Positions 35,486 to 45,671 of a stretch of DNA of 64,000 nt are shown here, in pieces; the stretch's first letter is position 1, and the number at the start of each line of letters is the position of its first letter. Source of the stretch: Oxytricha trifallax (Eukaryota; Ciliophora; Spirotrichea; Sporadotrichida; Oxytrichidae); NCBI GenBank assembly GCA_000711775.1, contig ARYC01002471.1:1-64000 (forward strand), written 5' to 3'. The notes under the pieces were generated by a model. It had not been told where the DNA came from. It saw only the letters and a list, made by a program, of their open reading frames with translations, and did no database searches. A program made the translations under genes and the position numbers.

Positions 35486-36411
35486 GCCCTCTCACCTAGT
35501 TGCTCTACATAATCTAATAAAAACTTAAAAATTCAATTTATCGAATTAAATTTCAACAATTATTATTCTGTTTAGTTTAATTGAATCCTGAGTAGATTCT
35601 TTAATTTTATACTAAATTTCAATATAGATGATTTAACTAATGTATTGACCGGATATTAAAATTAATAGTAAAAAATCAAATTGTTGATTAAACTTGAATT
35701 TTTTAATTGCCTAAAAAATGCTTTAACATATTCATAAATCACCCCTATGGTGTTTAAAATTCGTTTTTTTAAGCTTCTAAAGGTAATATACTAACAGGAG
35801 GTATATCTCAAATATTGATAATTTGCCTAGGATTCCCTATATTATGAACTTAAGTTGAGTCTTCATATAAATACATAGCTTTAAATTGCAAGTCTATAGG
35901 AAATTACCATTATATTTAACTTAGCAAATCCCAAGAATACATAATAATTTAATAACTGAAAGGTTAAATGAATAATTATATTGTGTTAATCTTACATTTG
36001 AGCTTAGTTTACATTTCTATCACACCACTCCCTTATTCTCTATTTTAAAGTTCATAAAACAAATCAAGCTAAAAATATAATATATAAACGCCAATATTAT
36101 TTTATAATTGTAAAAAAAGTAAGAAGAAAATACTTGTGAATATTTTATTTACCATTGAAATGTATAGAGTTAATTTTATAGAGTTTTCTTGAATTAATGA
36201 TTAAAACTTTATTTTTGTATATACTATTAAATTAAAATAATTTAAGCTCTTTCTATTGTAAAAAAAATTAGTTTAAAAATAATATAGTAAACAATTTAAT
36301 TTAAAAAAATATGGTCTCAAATCCAATTAGTATGGAGATGTAAGTATTTCAAAATTTCTATTCTCTTTAAAAAACTTATAGTTTATATTATAATTTAAGT
36401 ATTTAGCAAAA

Positions 36412-37020
36412 ATGGAACAAACTGCTCGTAAATTCCAAAAGAAAGTGACAAATTGCTCATTATGAATATTCAAAGCTTTGGTTTGAGGGTTACCTATGTA
36501 TGACTACATTACTGTAAAGGAAAGTATGGTAAAAATAAATAATATTTTACAAGAGATGTTGGGGAAGAAGGGTAAACTACCAGTAATTGACGATATAATT
36601 CGGATTTTCTGCAACTACTGTGACAAGAACTATGAGAATGATGGTTTAAGAAGAACACATATAAATAAAAAACACTAGGAAAAGCACAAATAGACAAGAG
36701 AATGGGAAAAATTAATGAAAACAACATGTTTTTACTGTAGCAAACAGCAAGATAGAAGCTACAACTGCCATCGCCATACTAAAACCTGCAAGTTAAAGCC
36801 AAAAGACATAACTATAATTAAGAGTCAACTAAAAGAATCACTGATTTAAAAATCAGTTTTGAAATTCCTATTTCTACAATCATTTTAAAACCCCAGTTTT
36901 AAGCATTTATTTAATTAGTAAAAAGCATAATCTATTATATAAGATGTAAAATTTACAAATTAACAAAACTTGAGAACTCTTAAAAATTCTGTTTTTATAA
37001 ATATAATGAAACAATGTTGA
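36412..37020 (+). pseudogene. Element X C2H2 zinc-finger protein
   Basis: ATG 36412, frame open to TGA 37018-37020 except for two TGAs at codons 18 and 26. One good C2H2 finger: FCNYCDKNYENDGLRRTH-x4-H at about 36606-36678; a second, incomplete one begins CFYCSKQQDR near 36726. This corresponds to the zinc-finger half of the TBE kinase protein, without any kinase domain. The two TGAs fall where Cys would complete a C-x2-C pair (NCSL-TGA) and just after it. Confidence 0.55.
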
Positions 37021-37454
37021 ATGCTCTTAATAAGCTTTATAAATTAATAATGTTTTTAACATCTTAATCAAACATTTCTAATATATATTTGACTAATTTA
37101 ACTTTTGTCAATTAGTGTTGTATTTTTAATGTTCAGGATTCATAAAATCACATATACTCTTTTATAAATTCGATAGAGATTTTTAATTATTATTTTTGGA
37201 ATTATTTTGATTCATGAATTTATCTTAATGATTGTTTTATATCCATTAATAAATTTTTATAATATCTTAATAAATCAAAGTTCTACTACGAATTGATTAT
37301 TTTTAATTGTATAAAGAATTTTATTTTAATTATAATAGGAATATATCTCATAAGGCTTCTTAAAAGTGTTGAATTTAACTTTTTTATTACTAAACTTTAT
37401 AATAGCCATATTAGCTATAAATTAAGATGAAAGAAGTTATATATTCATATAATA

Positions 37455-37655
37455 TATTAGAAAAGATTACATTTGTACTATATATTATACATTTTAATAT
37501 TTATATATTTAATAAACGCATCACCCACTTTATAAAAGTTGGTAACGCGTTACCAACTTTCAAAATGTTGGTGATTCGCTTGAAAATTAATATAATTATT
37601 TAAATATACTTCATTGTAGGTTTTAACTGATATACAAAAGAATGAATAGATCAAG
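37455..37655. repeat. Repeat shared with 52485-52680, containing a perfect palindrome
   Basis: The ~200 bp before the methyltransferase gene match 52485-52680. At the core, 37535-37560 is a perfect 26-base palindrome whose left half is AAAGTTGGTAACG. Position just upstream of the gene suggests a promoter or replication element. Confidence 0.7.
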
Positions 37656-38301
37656 TGTGGCATAAACAAAGACGAAGCGATTGTCAAAATAAAAATTGCA
37701 ACCTCTTAAAAATCTTACTTATCTAATCATTTATAACGGGGATATAAAAGACTAAAGGATGTGGTACTATATAGCTTAAGATTGCATGAATATATACGGC
37801 AGATTATACGAAGTTGTGACAATGGATCCCGCATGGAGATTGAAGCAAGATTTACCCTACGACACTGTTTCAGATCAAGAATTTTTGAATATACCAATAC
37901 ATCTTGTTTAAGAGAGAGGGATGCTTATCATCTGTATTGTCAATAAAAAAAGGGAACTGGCTTAGTAATTTATAAAGAAACATAGTTATTAGGAAGTCGA
38001 TGAGGGTATGTGGCTTAAACTTACAAAGACTGTTAAGATTCATTGTGGATGGGGATTCTACACATCGCATTGTTTCGAGAAATTCTTTATTGCCAAAAAA
38101 GGGGATGTTAAAGATATAGTTTCATATTATAGTGCAGAACACTTTATAGTAGCACCAATTAGATAGCATATCTAAAAGCCAGATGAGATATACAGCTTCG
38201 TGCAAAAGATGTGTCCTGACAAGTTGAATTTGGAGATCAACGCAAAGAATCATAATGTTAGATCTGAATGGTCCTTTTTTGGAAGCTAACTCAGTAAGTG
38301 A
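37642..38301 (+). CDS. MT-A70 family adenine methyltransferase (intact)
   Basis: ATG 37642 to TGA 38299-38301, 219 residues, no internal TGA. The MT-A70 signature runs in order: VVTMDPAWRL (catalytic DPPW as DPAW, about residue 69), LPYDTVSDQEFLNIPIHLVQ, ICIVNKKRELAQQ, VDEGMWLKLTK, FEKFFIAKKGDV (family: EHCLVGxKGNP), VAPIRQHIQKPDEIYSFV, and NHNVRSEWSFFG. The family transfers methyl from S-adenosylmethionine to N6 of adenine in RNA or, for ciliate MTA1-type enzymes, DNA. It lies inside element X, 0.6 kb after the zinc-finger gene. It is the only fully intact gene of X. Pro-to-Ala in DPPW may alter activity. Confidence 0.88.
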
Positions 38302-38394
38302 AATTAAAGAAAATATATATTTGTGTCGGTGTTTGTTTTGCATTTTAAACTTTAAATTTTCTAATATATTTTTATATATTCATTATGATTCTTT

Positions 38395-38945
38395 TGAGTG
38401 TAATGGCTTTCGATAGGAAAATTAAAGGTATTTCATTAAAGTTATTAATTAAAGTGAATAATCTAAGCACTATATTTTAATTTGTTAGAGTTAAATAATA
38501 TTTACTTAAAAATAGTTCATATTATTAAGTAATGTTTAGTATTAGTTTAATAATTTAAATTTCTATATTTTTTGAGAATTTGTTAGAGTTTGTTTGTTAG
38601 AGTTTCAATCATACTTAAGAATTAAATTAATATTTTTCCACAAAATGTTTTGTGAAAAGTAGTCACTACAAAGTAAAATTATTAAGAATCGACACTAAAT
38701 ATGAACAAAAGAAATATCCAAAAAACTAAAATTTTTCCCAAATTTCTAGTATTTTGCATCACAATCATCTATCAGAGAAATTTAATAAGTGAGGATGGGG
38801 AATTTTGGAAGAATATATCAATGAGGATTATTATTCATAAACAAAAATGGGCAAATAAAAGATAACAACTTGATTGAAGGCTTATTATAAACTTATTATA
38901 ATTTAATAGAAGCTGACACTTCAAGCATACTTACATAGTAAGAGG
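38395..38945 (-). repeat. Outer block of the right ~2-kb repeat (U-right, part 2)
   Basis: Inverted match to 9050-9600 of U-left, e.g. CAATCAAGTTGTT, TTTGGGAAAAAT and the doubled CTCTAACAAA near 38590. Separated from part 1 by element X. Confidence 0.65.
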
Positions 38946-39997
38946 CTTAGTTTATAATTTAAATTTTATTTTTAACTATTAAAAATATTTAAATTAAAAT
39001 TCATAAATATAATATTATAATTCAAATTAGTAGTTATTAATAGTATTAAGTTTTATTGAAAAAATAGAATTTTTATATTATATATAAAACTATAAATTAA
39101 AATCATGAAATATTCGATTAAAATGTTTGTATATTTATATATTAAATAATTGAAAAACTTATTAAATATTCAGATTTAATAATATACAAAAAATGTGTCG
39201 TTCAATTTAAATTTATTTTTATTTAAATTATCATTATTATAATTTTAAAAAGGCACTTTTTCTAATTTAAGTCTTGTATTAATACTTACACTAAAACTAC
39301 TAGTACTACTTCCCTAAAAAAGAATTATTATGACTTTAAAAGCAACCTGCAAAATAAAATTATATTTGAGATATATATTATAATATTAATAATAAAATAA
39401 AATTTAATTTCTACAATATCCTTGATAAAAGACGCAGCTTAAAGGATTGTTTTCCTTAAAAACCTGTCATCCTCTACAATTAAGTTATCATTTTCAATTC
39501 TGATCCCAATACTCGCAGGTCTTATGATATTAAACAACTGCCTAACTTTATCTTCAATTAACTATAAAAGAGATATATTAAAGAAATCTAAATCTAGTCC
39601 TACCACAGAAATAACGGAAAAAATAAATCGGTGGTAGACATTATTTAAAATGAAAATATGAAAATAATTAAACTATCAAAAAGAATTATTAAAAATTAAA
39701 AAGAGAAGGAATAACTCTTGGAACAAATGTAAGAATAGAGCTTATAAATAAAAAAAAAAGATGATTAGATGATGGAAGAATTAAAATGTTGGCTTGCTTT
39801 AAAAATAATGTCTTTTAAAACAATAAAGTAAAATTAATTATGAAATTATTAAAAAAACAATTTAACATAAAAATATTATTAAGATACTAGAATTAAGAAA
39901 GATTATAAAAAATATTATTTTAAAAATAAGAAAAGAAATTCAATTAAAATTCTGAACTACCAAACACAAGCTTATTCTTGGAAATATTAATTTCTTA
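38946..39997. other. AT-rich spacer
   Basis: No gene supported; a short GC-richer patch at 39420-39560 has no convincing frame. Confidence 0.45.
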
Positions 39998-40110
39998 TTT
40001 ATTTATTAAGATTTATGAGCTTTTAGACTATACTTCTACAGAGTAAAGCTCTTAGATTTATGAGGAATCCTAGAAGCATGTTTAACCTAATTAAATTTCA
40101 ATTTCATATG
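39998..40110 (+). repeat. ~110-bp repeat, second copy at 56630-56745
   Basis: TTATTAAGATTTATGAGC, GACTATACTTC, AGAGTAAA(A/G)CTCTT and AGGAATCCTAGAA occur in the same order at both places. Function unknown. Here it lies just downstream of the Y methyltransferase. Confidence 0.65.
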
Positions 40111-40275
40111 AACACTTTCTCAAATACCAAACGCAAGCATATTCTAGAGTTTATTAACTTCTTAATTAAATTAAGGTAAAAAATTTTGAAGTACAAATAA
40201 ATTTCTAAATCCAAAATTAAAAGTGATATTCTTTAGATAGTAAGTTCATCTCCAATTGAAACATAGTCAACTTTC

Positions 40276-41011
40276 TCATTCCAGTCCTTGTCCAACAAAC
40301 TACAGTAGTTTTTATTCTCCAGGAATAATGCTTTTCATTATGGTTTTAATCTCTATTGGTTTCTTGAATTATCTTCAGCTACTGCTTCAATCATATCTGA
40401 TACTATAAAAGGCGCATACGTGTGGGTGGATTGCCCTTCAATCCAACAATACAAATATCTTTATTGTATTTCACATGAAAGCCCATTCTATTCACATAAA
40501 CCTCCTTTATTAGTTTTTTTTCAAGTAACCGATTTGATCAACGACCCTAAATTTATTAATAATAAATATAATTAAATTACCTGTAGCTTTTTTATAAAAG
40601 AAATGCCATTGTCTCTGTAAAATAGCTTAAACAGTCCATATAAAACATAATTTCTGTCTTGAAGATGTTCGATCTACAAGTTAAACAAGTTCTGGATTGA
40701 CTGAGTTTTATTGTTTTAGAATTGTTTTCCTTATTTATTCTCAAAATCAAGAGGCCATGGATAGTCTATCTCAATTCCTGCGAATAGCTCACCTCGAAGT
40801 TCAATTTATTTTTCTCCTACAATCTTAAGTGCATCCTTTTTGAAAACATCTGCTTTAATTCTAATTGAAGGAATATCAAATTCTTAGTCAAGGTATTTAT
40901 ACTGAAGTCTTTCTTTTTATTTCAAGGAATTCATAAACTAATTTTTAACTTATTCTCTGTATTTTTCTAACTGTAGTCTCTCATTAATTGCTTTGATGTC
41001 AAGGTAGGAAT
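40276..41011 (-). pseudogene. Element Y MT-A70 methyltransferase, main part (3' of TBE-D)
   Basis: Continues the 5' segment at 45127-45187 across TBE-D. Reads LDIKAINERLQLEKYREQ, then ELFAGIEIDYPWPLDFE (DPPW as DYPW), then DRNYVLYGLFKLFYRDNG. After a 34-nt GT-AG intron (40547-40580) the same frame continues, with one TGA, into VNRMGFHVKYNKDICIVGLK plus GNPPTR, a strong match to the MT-A70 EHCLVGxKGNP block. Two further 1-2-nt shifts are needed to reach KPIEIKTIMKSIIPGEQKL (family KPDE...PG..KLELFG). Decayed, more distant from the X enzyme. Confidence 0.72.
40547..40580 (-). other. Candidate 34-nt intron in Y methyltransferase
   Basis: GTAATTTAAT...AAATTTAG; removal keeps the frame into the KYNKDICIVGLKG block (with one TGA just after the junction). 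Confidence 0.5.
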
Positions 41012-41150
41012 CAAAACCCCAAAACCCCTTAGTGAGGTTTATAAGTGCTTTGATTTGTAGGGTATAGTTGGGGTCTTATTGGGGCTAGTAGAGAAAACGC
41101 ATGTTTTTTATGAATTTAATGAATATTTAATGAGTATTACTGTACTTAAT

Positions 41151-42599
41151 TCAAACAAATTTTATCTGCTTATCTTTGTGATACCTCTTGAATTTAGCAG
41201 TCTGTAGTTGTTCTAGTATATCATCCAATGATTATCGTGGATATGCTGGAGCTTTTACGATGACCATCTCAACTATCTTCTTAATTTCATTGCATATTTC
41301 ATCTTGCTTAATATGTTTAGCAGCCAAACTTATTGATTATTTCTCATGTTTTGTTCCAAAGTATGACATACTTTCCATATCGCACTCTAAGATAATTGCA
41401 GCTACCGCCCAAACATCCCATTATACAGAGCCATTTGTCCATTTCTCTCTTATAGGGAAGTATCCTGGAGTGCCTAAAACCTTAGCTAAAGTCACTATCT
41501 CTTGTCTTATTGCTCTGTTGAAATCTATGACTACTACTTCTAAAGGGCAGAGATTTAGCATTACATTTTCTGGCTTCAAATCTCTATGAACATACCCTAG
41601 ATCATGGAGCTCTTTCACACCCTTAGGTATATCTGTGAGTATCTCATTCAAATCATCAGGATATCTATTATGGTAGAGATACTCTCTTGGAGTCATTTCA
41701 AACTTCTTGAGTCTCAATGCAATAAAACCATGACCAAGTATAACTCCGTCGAGCTTAGCTAAGTTCTTGCATTATCTTTTCTAAGCCTCTCTCAGTACTA
41801 TGTATTCATTTGCAAACTCATTTTAATATTGCTCGTTCTTAATGAGATACTTGAATGGATATACCTTGTATGCGAATTCATCAACAACTATAAGTTTTAC
41901 CTTGTTAGGTACGTCAATATTCAAATAGTTTTCAATACAGCTGCTTATGTCGACTGCATTTAATGCAGGTATATACATTGCTCTCTCTTATAAGCATGCA
42001 ATATACATACCATTTGCTGGTTGGTTCATTGACTCAAACCGCTTCTATCTCTTAAGTCTCTCCTACTGCTCTATTTGTGAATCAAGAGAGTTATTTTTTC
42101 TTTTAGCAGGTACAAGCTTTTAAGTTTCCTCATCTTTAATCAGGAATTCGCTTAGATGATGCTTTTGCATATGTCTCTTTACTTTAGCTGAGTGCGTATA
42201 AGACTTCATGCAGGTAGTGCATTAGTATCTACCATCTACTTTATCATGCTTGAAGTAGATCTTAGCTCTACCAGAGTGTACCTCTTTGATGTGTCTCTTC
42301 AAGCTAGACTCAGTTGAGAAGAAATTTTAGCAGTCTTCACATTAAAATGTTTTAATTTTTTCTATTGGTTGCTGTTCCTTATCTTCCTCAACCAATTCAA
42401 CTTATGTTTAAACTCCCATCTCAGCACTCTACTTCTTGTTTTAAACTTAAATTTTAAAGACCTCAGCTTCAAACTCTAGAGCTCTTAGCTCTACCTCCTT
42501 TAAAATATAAATTACTTCTGGTTTCGTGGAGGAGCCAAAGTTGAGCAATGATTAACCTGTTCCAAGAGAAACTGCCTTACGATTTAAGTTAGCCGCCAT
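41151..42599 (-). CDS. TBE-D zinc-finger/protein-kinase fusion, 482 aa
   Basis: ATG 42599 (MAANLNRKAVSLGTGQS) to TGA 41151-41153, 483 codons, with no internal TGA seen. Two C2H2 fingers: FQCEDCQNFFSTESSLKRH-x4-H (about residues 84-107) and YQCTTCMKSYTHSAKVKRH-x4-H (about 119-142). The C-terminal half is a kinase domain: YVHRDLKPENVML near residue 330, VIDFNRAIRQ in place of DFG, GTPGYFPIREKW. The N-terminal kinase lobe is divergent and I see no clear glycine loop. The fingers suggest binding to DNA; the kinase may be active with DFN or may be a pseudokinase. Confidence 0.88.
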
Positions 42600-42769
42600 G
42601 TTTAAATTCAATTTAAATTTCTATTATTAATAAGTAAAAACCTCACTGCCTATACTAACTTTGTATAGGAGCTGGCACTGCAACAACAATGGTTGATTCT
42701 TAGGTGTTAGACATCATATTTATACTTAGTTTATAACTATAAATTTTCTAATTTTATGCTAAATATTTT

Positions 42770-42990
42770 TAATGTTGGTACCAACTGAGAATAAATTCAG
42801 GTTGGTACTGGTACCAATTAGGTTTTGAACCATTTTGGAACTTTTCCATTAAAACCTCATTAGTTAAAAACTAGGTACTAATTAAGTATTGGTACTATTA
42901 AATTGTACCAACTAAATTTAAACGAATTTAGTACCGGTACTAATCAAATTTAAACAAATTTAGTACTAATTCAATGAAACTAAATTGATA
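42770..42990. repeat. TBE-D intergenic repeats (GGTACCAAC / TAGTACTAAT)
   Basis: About ten copies in both orientations of TTGGTACCAA- and TTTAGTACTAAT-type units fill the gap between the divergent kinase and 22-kDa genes. The same gap in TBE-B and TBE-C holds unrelated CTCCTAAT repeats. Confidence 0.6.
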
Positions 42991-43163
42991 AAAATGGAGC
43001 TCCATCTCTGAAGTTTGTTACAGCTTCTGCCAGCTTTCTCCACGTATCCTTACCAGGTTGACCTCCTATAAGATGCCCATATTTAATACTAAGATTTTTA
43101 ACACTAAGATCCAGAACTCTATATATTAAAATTTGAAATTCAATAACAAGAGAAGGAACAAGG

Positions 43164-43953
43164 ATGGAATCTATAAATACTGCAATGAAGAGGGTTGAAG
43201 CTTAAGAAATGATCTCAAGATTTAGAAGCAAGGAAGATCTCTATCGATACCTCACTTAGCATGGTAAGCATGTGAAATATACTCAATCATATACTATAGT
43301 GGGTTTATTCCTTCCAACGATGGAAGGTACCAAAATTTCATTCTTAAAAGCTATACTCTGCGATGAGAAGAAAGCTTCAAAAACAGTGAAATAAAGTTGA
43401 TAGATATACCAAACTACCCAGACATTTCAGTCACTAATCTCTACGAGGATGCGATGAAAGATGAAGAGGTGGTAGTTTATCCTCCTACCAAGAAACAACT
43501 CTCTAACAAGCTTCCAGAAAGGAGCTTCTTCTTTGGAGTTCTTGGCACTTTAAGAGAGAGTTATCTCAGAGAGATCATAGAAGAAGCTCACAAAAAATGC
43601 TACTCTATTTCTCCTGAAGACTAAAAGAAGCAATGCATACTAATAAGCGAGACCTGGCTCGCTGAGCTTAAGAAGCACCCATTCCTCTCTAGTAAGCTTT
43701 GATTCATAACTTTGTAGGGAAACCTCGAACTGGTATATTCCTAATGAAAGAGCATGCGAAGGTTCACAGAGAGAGAAAGTCATAGACTATTTATAAAGTG
43801 AGCAAGAGACTTTATAAAGATGTCTAAAAGCCAGAAGAAATGAACATAGATGCAGGAGCTGGCACAAAGAGAAGAAATATGGGTCCAAGTAAGCCATAAG
43901 AAGAGGAGAAGAAAGAGAAGCCAAACCCCTTTATGGGCCAATTTAATATGTGA
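43164..43953 (+). pseudogene. TBE-D 22-kDa protein gene, 26-nt intron, one 1-nt deletion
   Basis: ATG 43164 (MESINTAMKRVEAQE) to TGA 43951-43953. A single base is missing near 43378 compared with TBE-B/C. After it the frame runs through IDIPNYPDISVTNLYED, PERSFFFGVLGTLRESY and KKHPFLS, across the 26-nt intron 43692-43717, into RKPRTGIFLMKEHAK and DAGAGTKRRNMGPSKPQ. Total length minus the intron plus one base is exactly 255 codons. The product is basic near the C-terminus and ends in a Lys/Glu-rich tail. Confidence 0.82.
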
Positions 43954-43959
43954 ATATAT

Positions 43960-45024
43960 TCATTCGTTTAAATCTAAAACTTATTTATAAACATTCATTC
44001 TTCCTTCTCTCGCACAAACTGTTGTCTTATCTACGCTTACTCTCTTACAGCTGCTTTGAATCAAGTCTACTGTATCGATAGGCAAGTCATGCATAAGATG
44101 ATACAGCAGCAGCTTCTTGTAGTGAGTCTTGATTTAACTCCAGTAGAATTCTATTCCATTAAATTAAGGACTATAAGGAACGTTATAAACAGGAGTTATA
44201 TTTAGGTCTTCATAAGCTTTCTTAGACTCCTTAGTCTTATGAACTGAAAGGTTATCAACAAACAGGATGATCTCTTGGTTGCTATACTTCTCTCTGAGCT
44301 TATGTAGGAACTCTATATACTACTCTCGCTTAATAGAGCGAGGGTGAATCACATAACTCTCTAAGCCTGAATCTTCACTTATACTAGCTAAAATTGCATG
44401 GGTAACTACCTTCACTTTTTAGTCATAAACTTCTATATTATCATACTTCTTATACCTAGACTTATTAATAAAAGTGTTGAAAGTAAACACAGCTTCATCT
44501 GCATGTATGAACTTGATGTTATTATCAATAGCTCTCTGCATTTAATCATATATATAGTTTAAATTATTACTATAAAATGGCACTGTAAAATCAATCACTC
44601 TCTTCACTCTGTTGACAGTCTTGAAAGTAATACCATTTCTTCTATAAATGTTGGCTATAGTCTAAGGAGAGATGCGCATATCAGGAAACTTGCGATGAAA
44701 CATTACAGCTCGCTAGTCTAGAGGAAAGTGTGCCCAATACTTTAAAGTCTTAGAGTCACAGAGGTAGTCAATATGATGCTGTGAGAACTTTTATTTTCTA
44801 GCAGGATGCTTTCAAGTACCAGAATTAAAATGCTAAACAGCTAACATGCAGTGATACCTAACAGTAGAGGCACTCTTGTGTAAGAGCTTTGCAATAGCTG
44901 CATAATTCAATACTGGTTTGACTTAATCTATATTAATACTCGTACCATACCTAAGCTGAAGCAGTAAATCTAAATATTTCTCATCATAAATCGACCCTAA
45001 ATTTCGCTAATTTCTATTTCTCAT
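43960..45024 (-). CDS. TBE-D DD34E transposase, full catalytic triad, one internal TGA
   Basis: ATG 45024 to TGA 43960-43962, 355 codons in one frame, with a single TGA at 44812-44814. Catalytic blocks: FIHADEAVFTF, ILFVDNLSVHKT, SPQFNGIEFYW, with 34 residues between the second Asp and the Glu. IS630/Tc1-like. TBE transposases are expressed from germline copies during macronuclear development in Oxytricha and take part in genome rearrangement (established for the family). The TGA lies between the N-terminal DNA-binding part and the core. It converges with the 22-kDa gene, 6 bases apart. Confidence 0.88.
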
Positions 45025-45126
45025 TTTGTAAATAGGCCTAATTTCTCTACTAACCCCAATAAGACCCCAACTATACCCTACAAATCAAAGCACTTATAAA
45101 CCTCACTAAGGGGTTTTGGGGTTTTG

Positions 45127-45187
45127 AATCTATCTTAATCTTGAAGGATGTGTTGTGTAAGAATGTTTTTGGATCGTTTTGACTCAT
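45127..45187 (-). pseudogene. Element Y MT-A70 methyltransferase, first 20 codons (5' of TBE-D)
   Basis: ATG 45187 reads MSQNDPKTFLHNTSFKIKID plus one base, then meets TBE-D. Joining 45127 to 41008 while keeping one AAT/ATT copy continues the frame without a break into the segment at 40276-41008. The start lies 76 bases after the stop of the zinc-finger gene, same strand. Confidence 0.7.
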
Positions 45188-45263
45188 TCATAAACTGGAA
45201 CAGTTAATTAGCTGAGTAATTATTTAATTCTTGATTATTATAGTCTTTTTTAACTTAGCAACC

Positions 45264-45671
45264 TCAGCTTTTCTGGTAAATTTTTAGATTCAGTTCAGCC
45301 TCGCCTATTTCCATGAATTATTTTATTGAATACTGAACAGTTTTACTAGAGTCATCTTTAAAGCCATCCTCAAGCTCTAAACCCGTGTTTGATTCACCTT
45401 AATTAACTTGTATCGCTTCTTATTGGATTATCTTCTTGCATTTCTTTTTAATTCTTGACTTGTTTCTAGGTGAAATACTTTCCATCTCATCACATCTCTA
45501 TTAGGTGTTACTATTATCCCTGTTAACTTGCAATTTGAAACCTTAGTAAATACTTAACTTTCTTAGGGTAGCCTCGTGTGAATTTTTAACGTGTGACAAT
45601 ATTTTTCTGCTGCAATAATCTCTTACAATACCCTTTCCCTAAAGACAGTAAAGACATTTGTAAACCTCCAT
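45264..45671 (-). CDS. Element Y single C2H2 zinc-finger protein, 135 aa
   Basis: ATG 45671 to TGA 45264-45266, open throughout with TAA/TAG as Gln. N-terminal finger YKCLYCLQGKG...HVKNSHE, then a Lys-rich stretch (RNKSRIKKKCKKI) and an acidic tail. It is the first of two co-oriented genes with the Y methyltransferase, mirroring the zinc-finger then MT-A70 order of element X. Confidence 0.55.

Larger units (their letters stand above)
33655..38385 (+). mobile_element. Element X: TBE-like transposon with MT-A70 methyltransferase
   Basis: About 4.7 kb inserted into U-right, which is continuous in U-left. It carries a DD34E transposase (+), a 22-kDa-family protein (-), a zinc-finger protein (+) and an MT-A70 methyltransferase (+). 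The first three occur in the same order as in TBE-C. There is no G4T4 tract at either edge, and the ends show only weak inverted similarity, so boundaries are approximate and come from the break in U. It is a distinct lineage of the TBE/22-kDa group. Confidence 0.6.
41012..45126 (-). mobile_element. TBE-D: complete TBE transposon of a second subfamily, ~4.12 kb
   Basis: Perfect C-A4C4-A4C4 left end and G4T4-G4T4-G right end, flanked by AAT (41009-41011 and 45127-45129). The sequence inside the ends (TTAGTGAGGTTTATAAGTGC) differs completely from TBE-A/B/C. Gene order is kinase (-), 22-kDa (+), transposase (-). It is the best preserved TBE here: kinase intact, transposase with a full DDE triad and one TGA, 22-kDa with one 1-nt deletion. 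It sits inside the coding sequence of the Y methyltransferase. Confidence 0.95.

Noticed and set aside
40240-41000. First read as another 22-kDa homologue because of DRNYVLYGLF
   Set aside because: The IDYPWPL, CIVGLKGNP and KP-E-I blocks in order fit MT-A70 much better, and the Y 22-kDa gene is found at 49270-50099.
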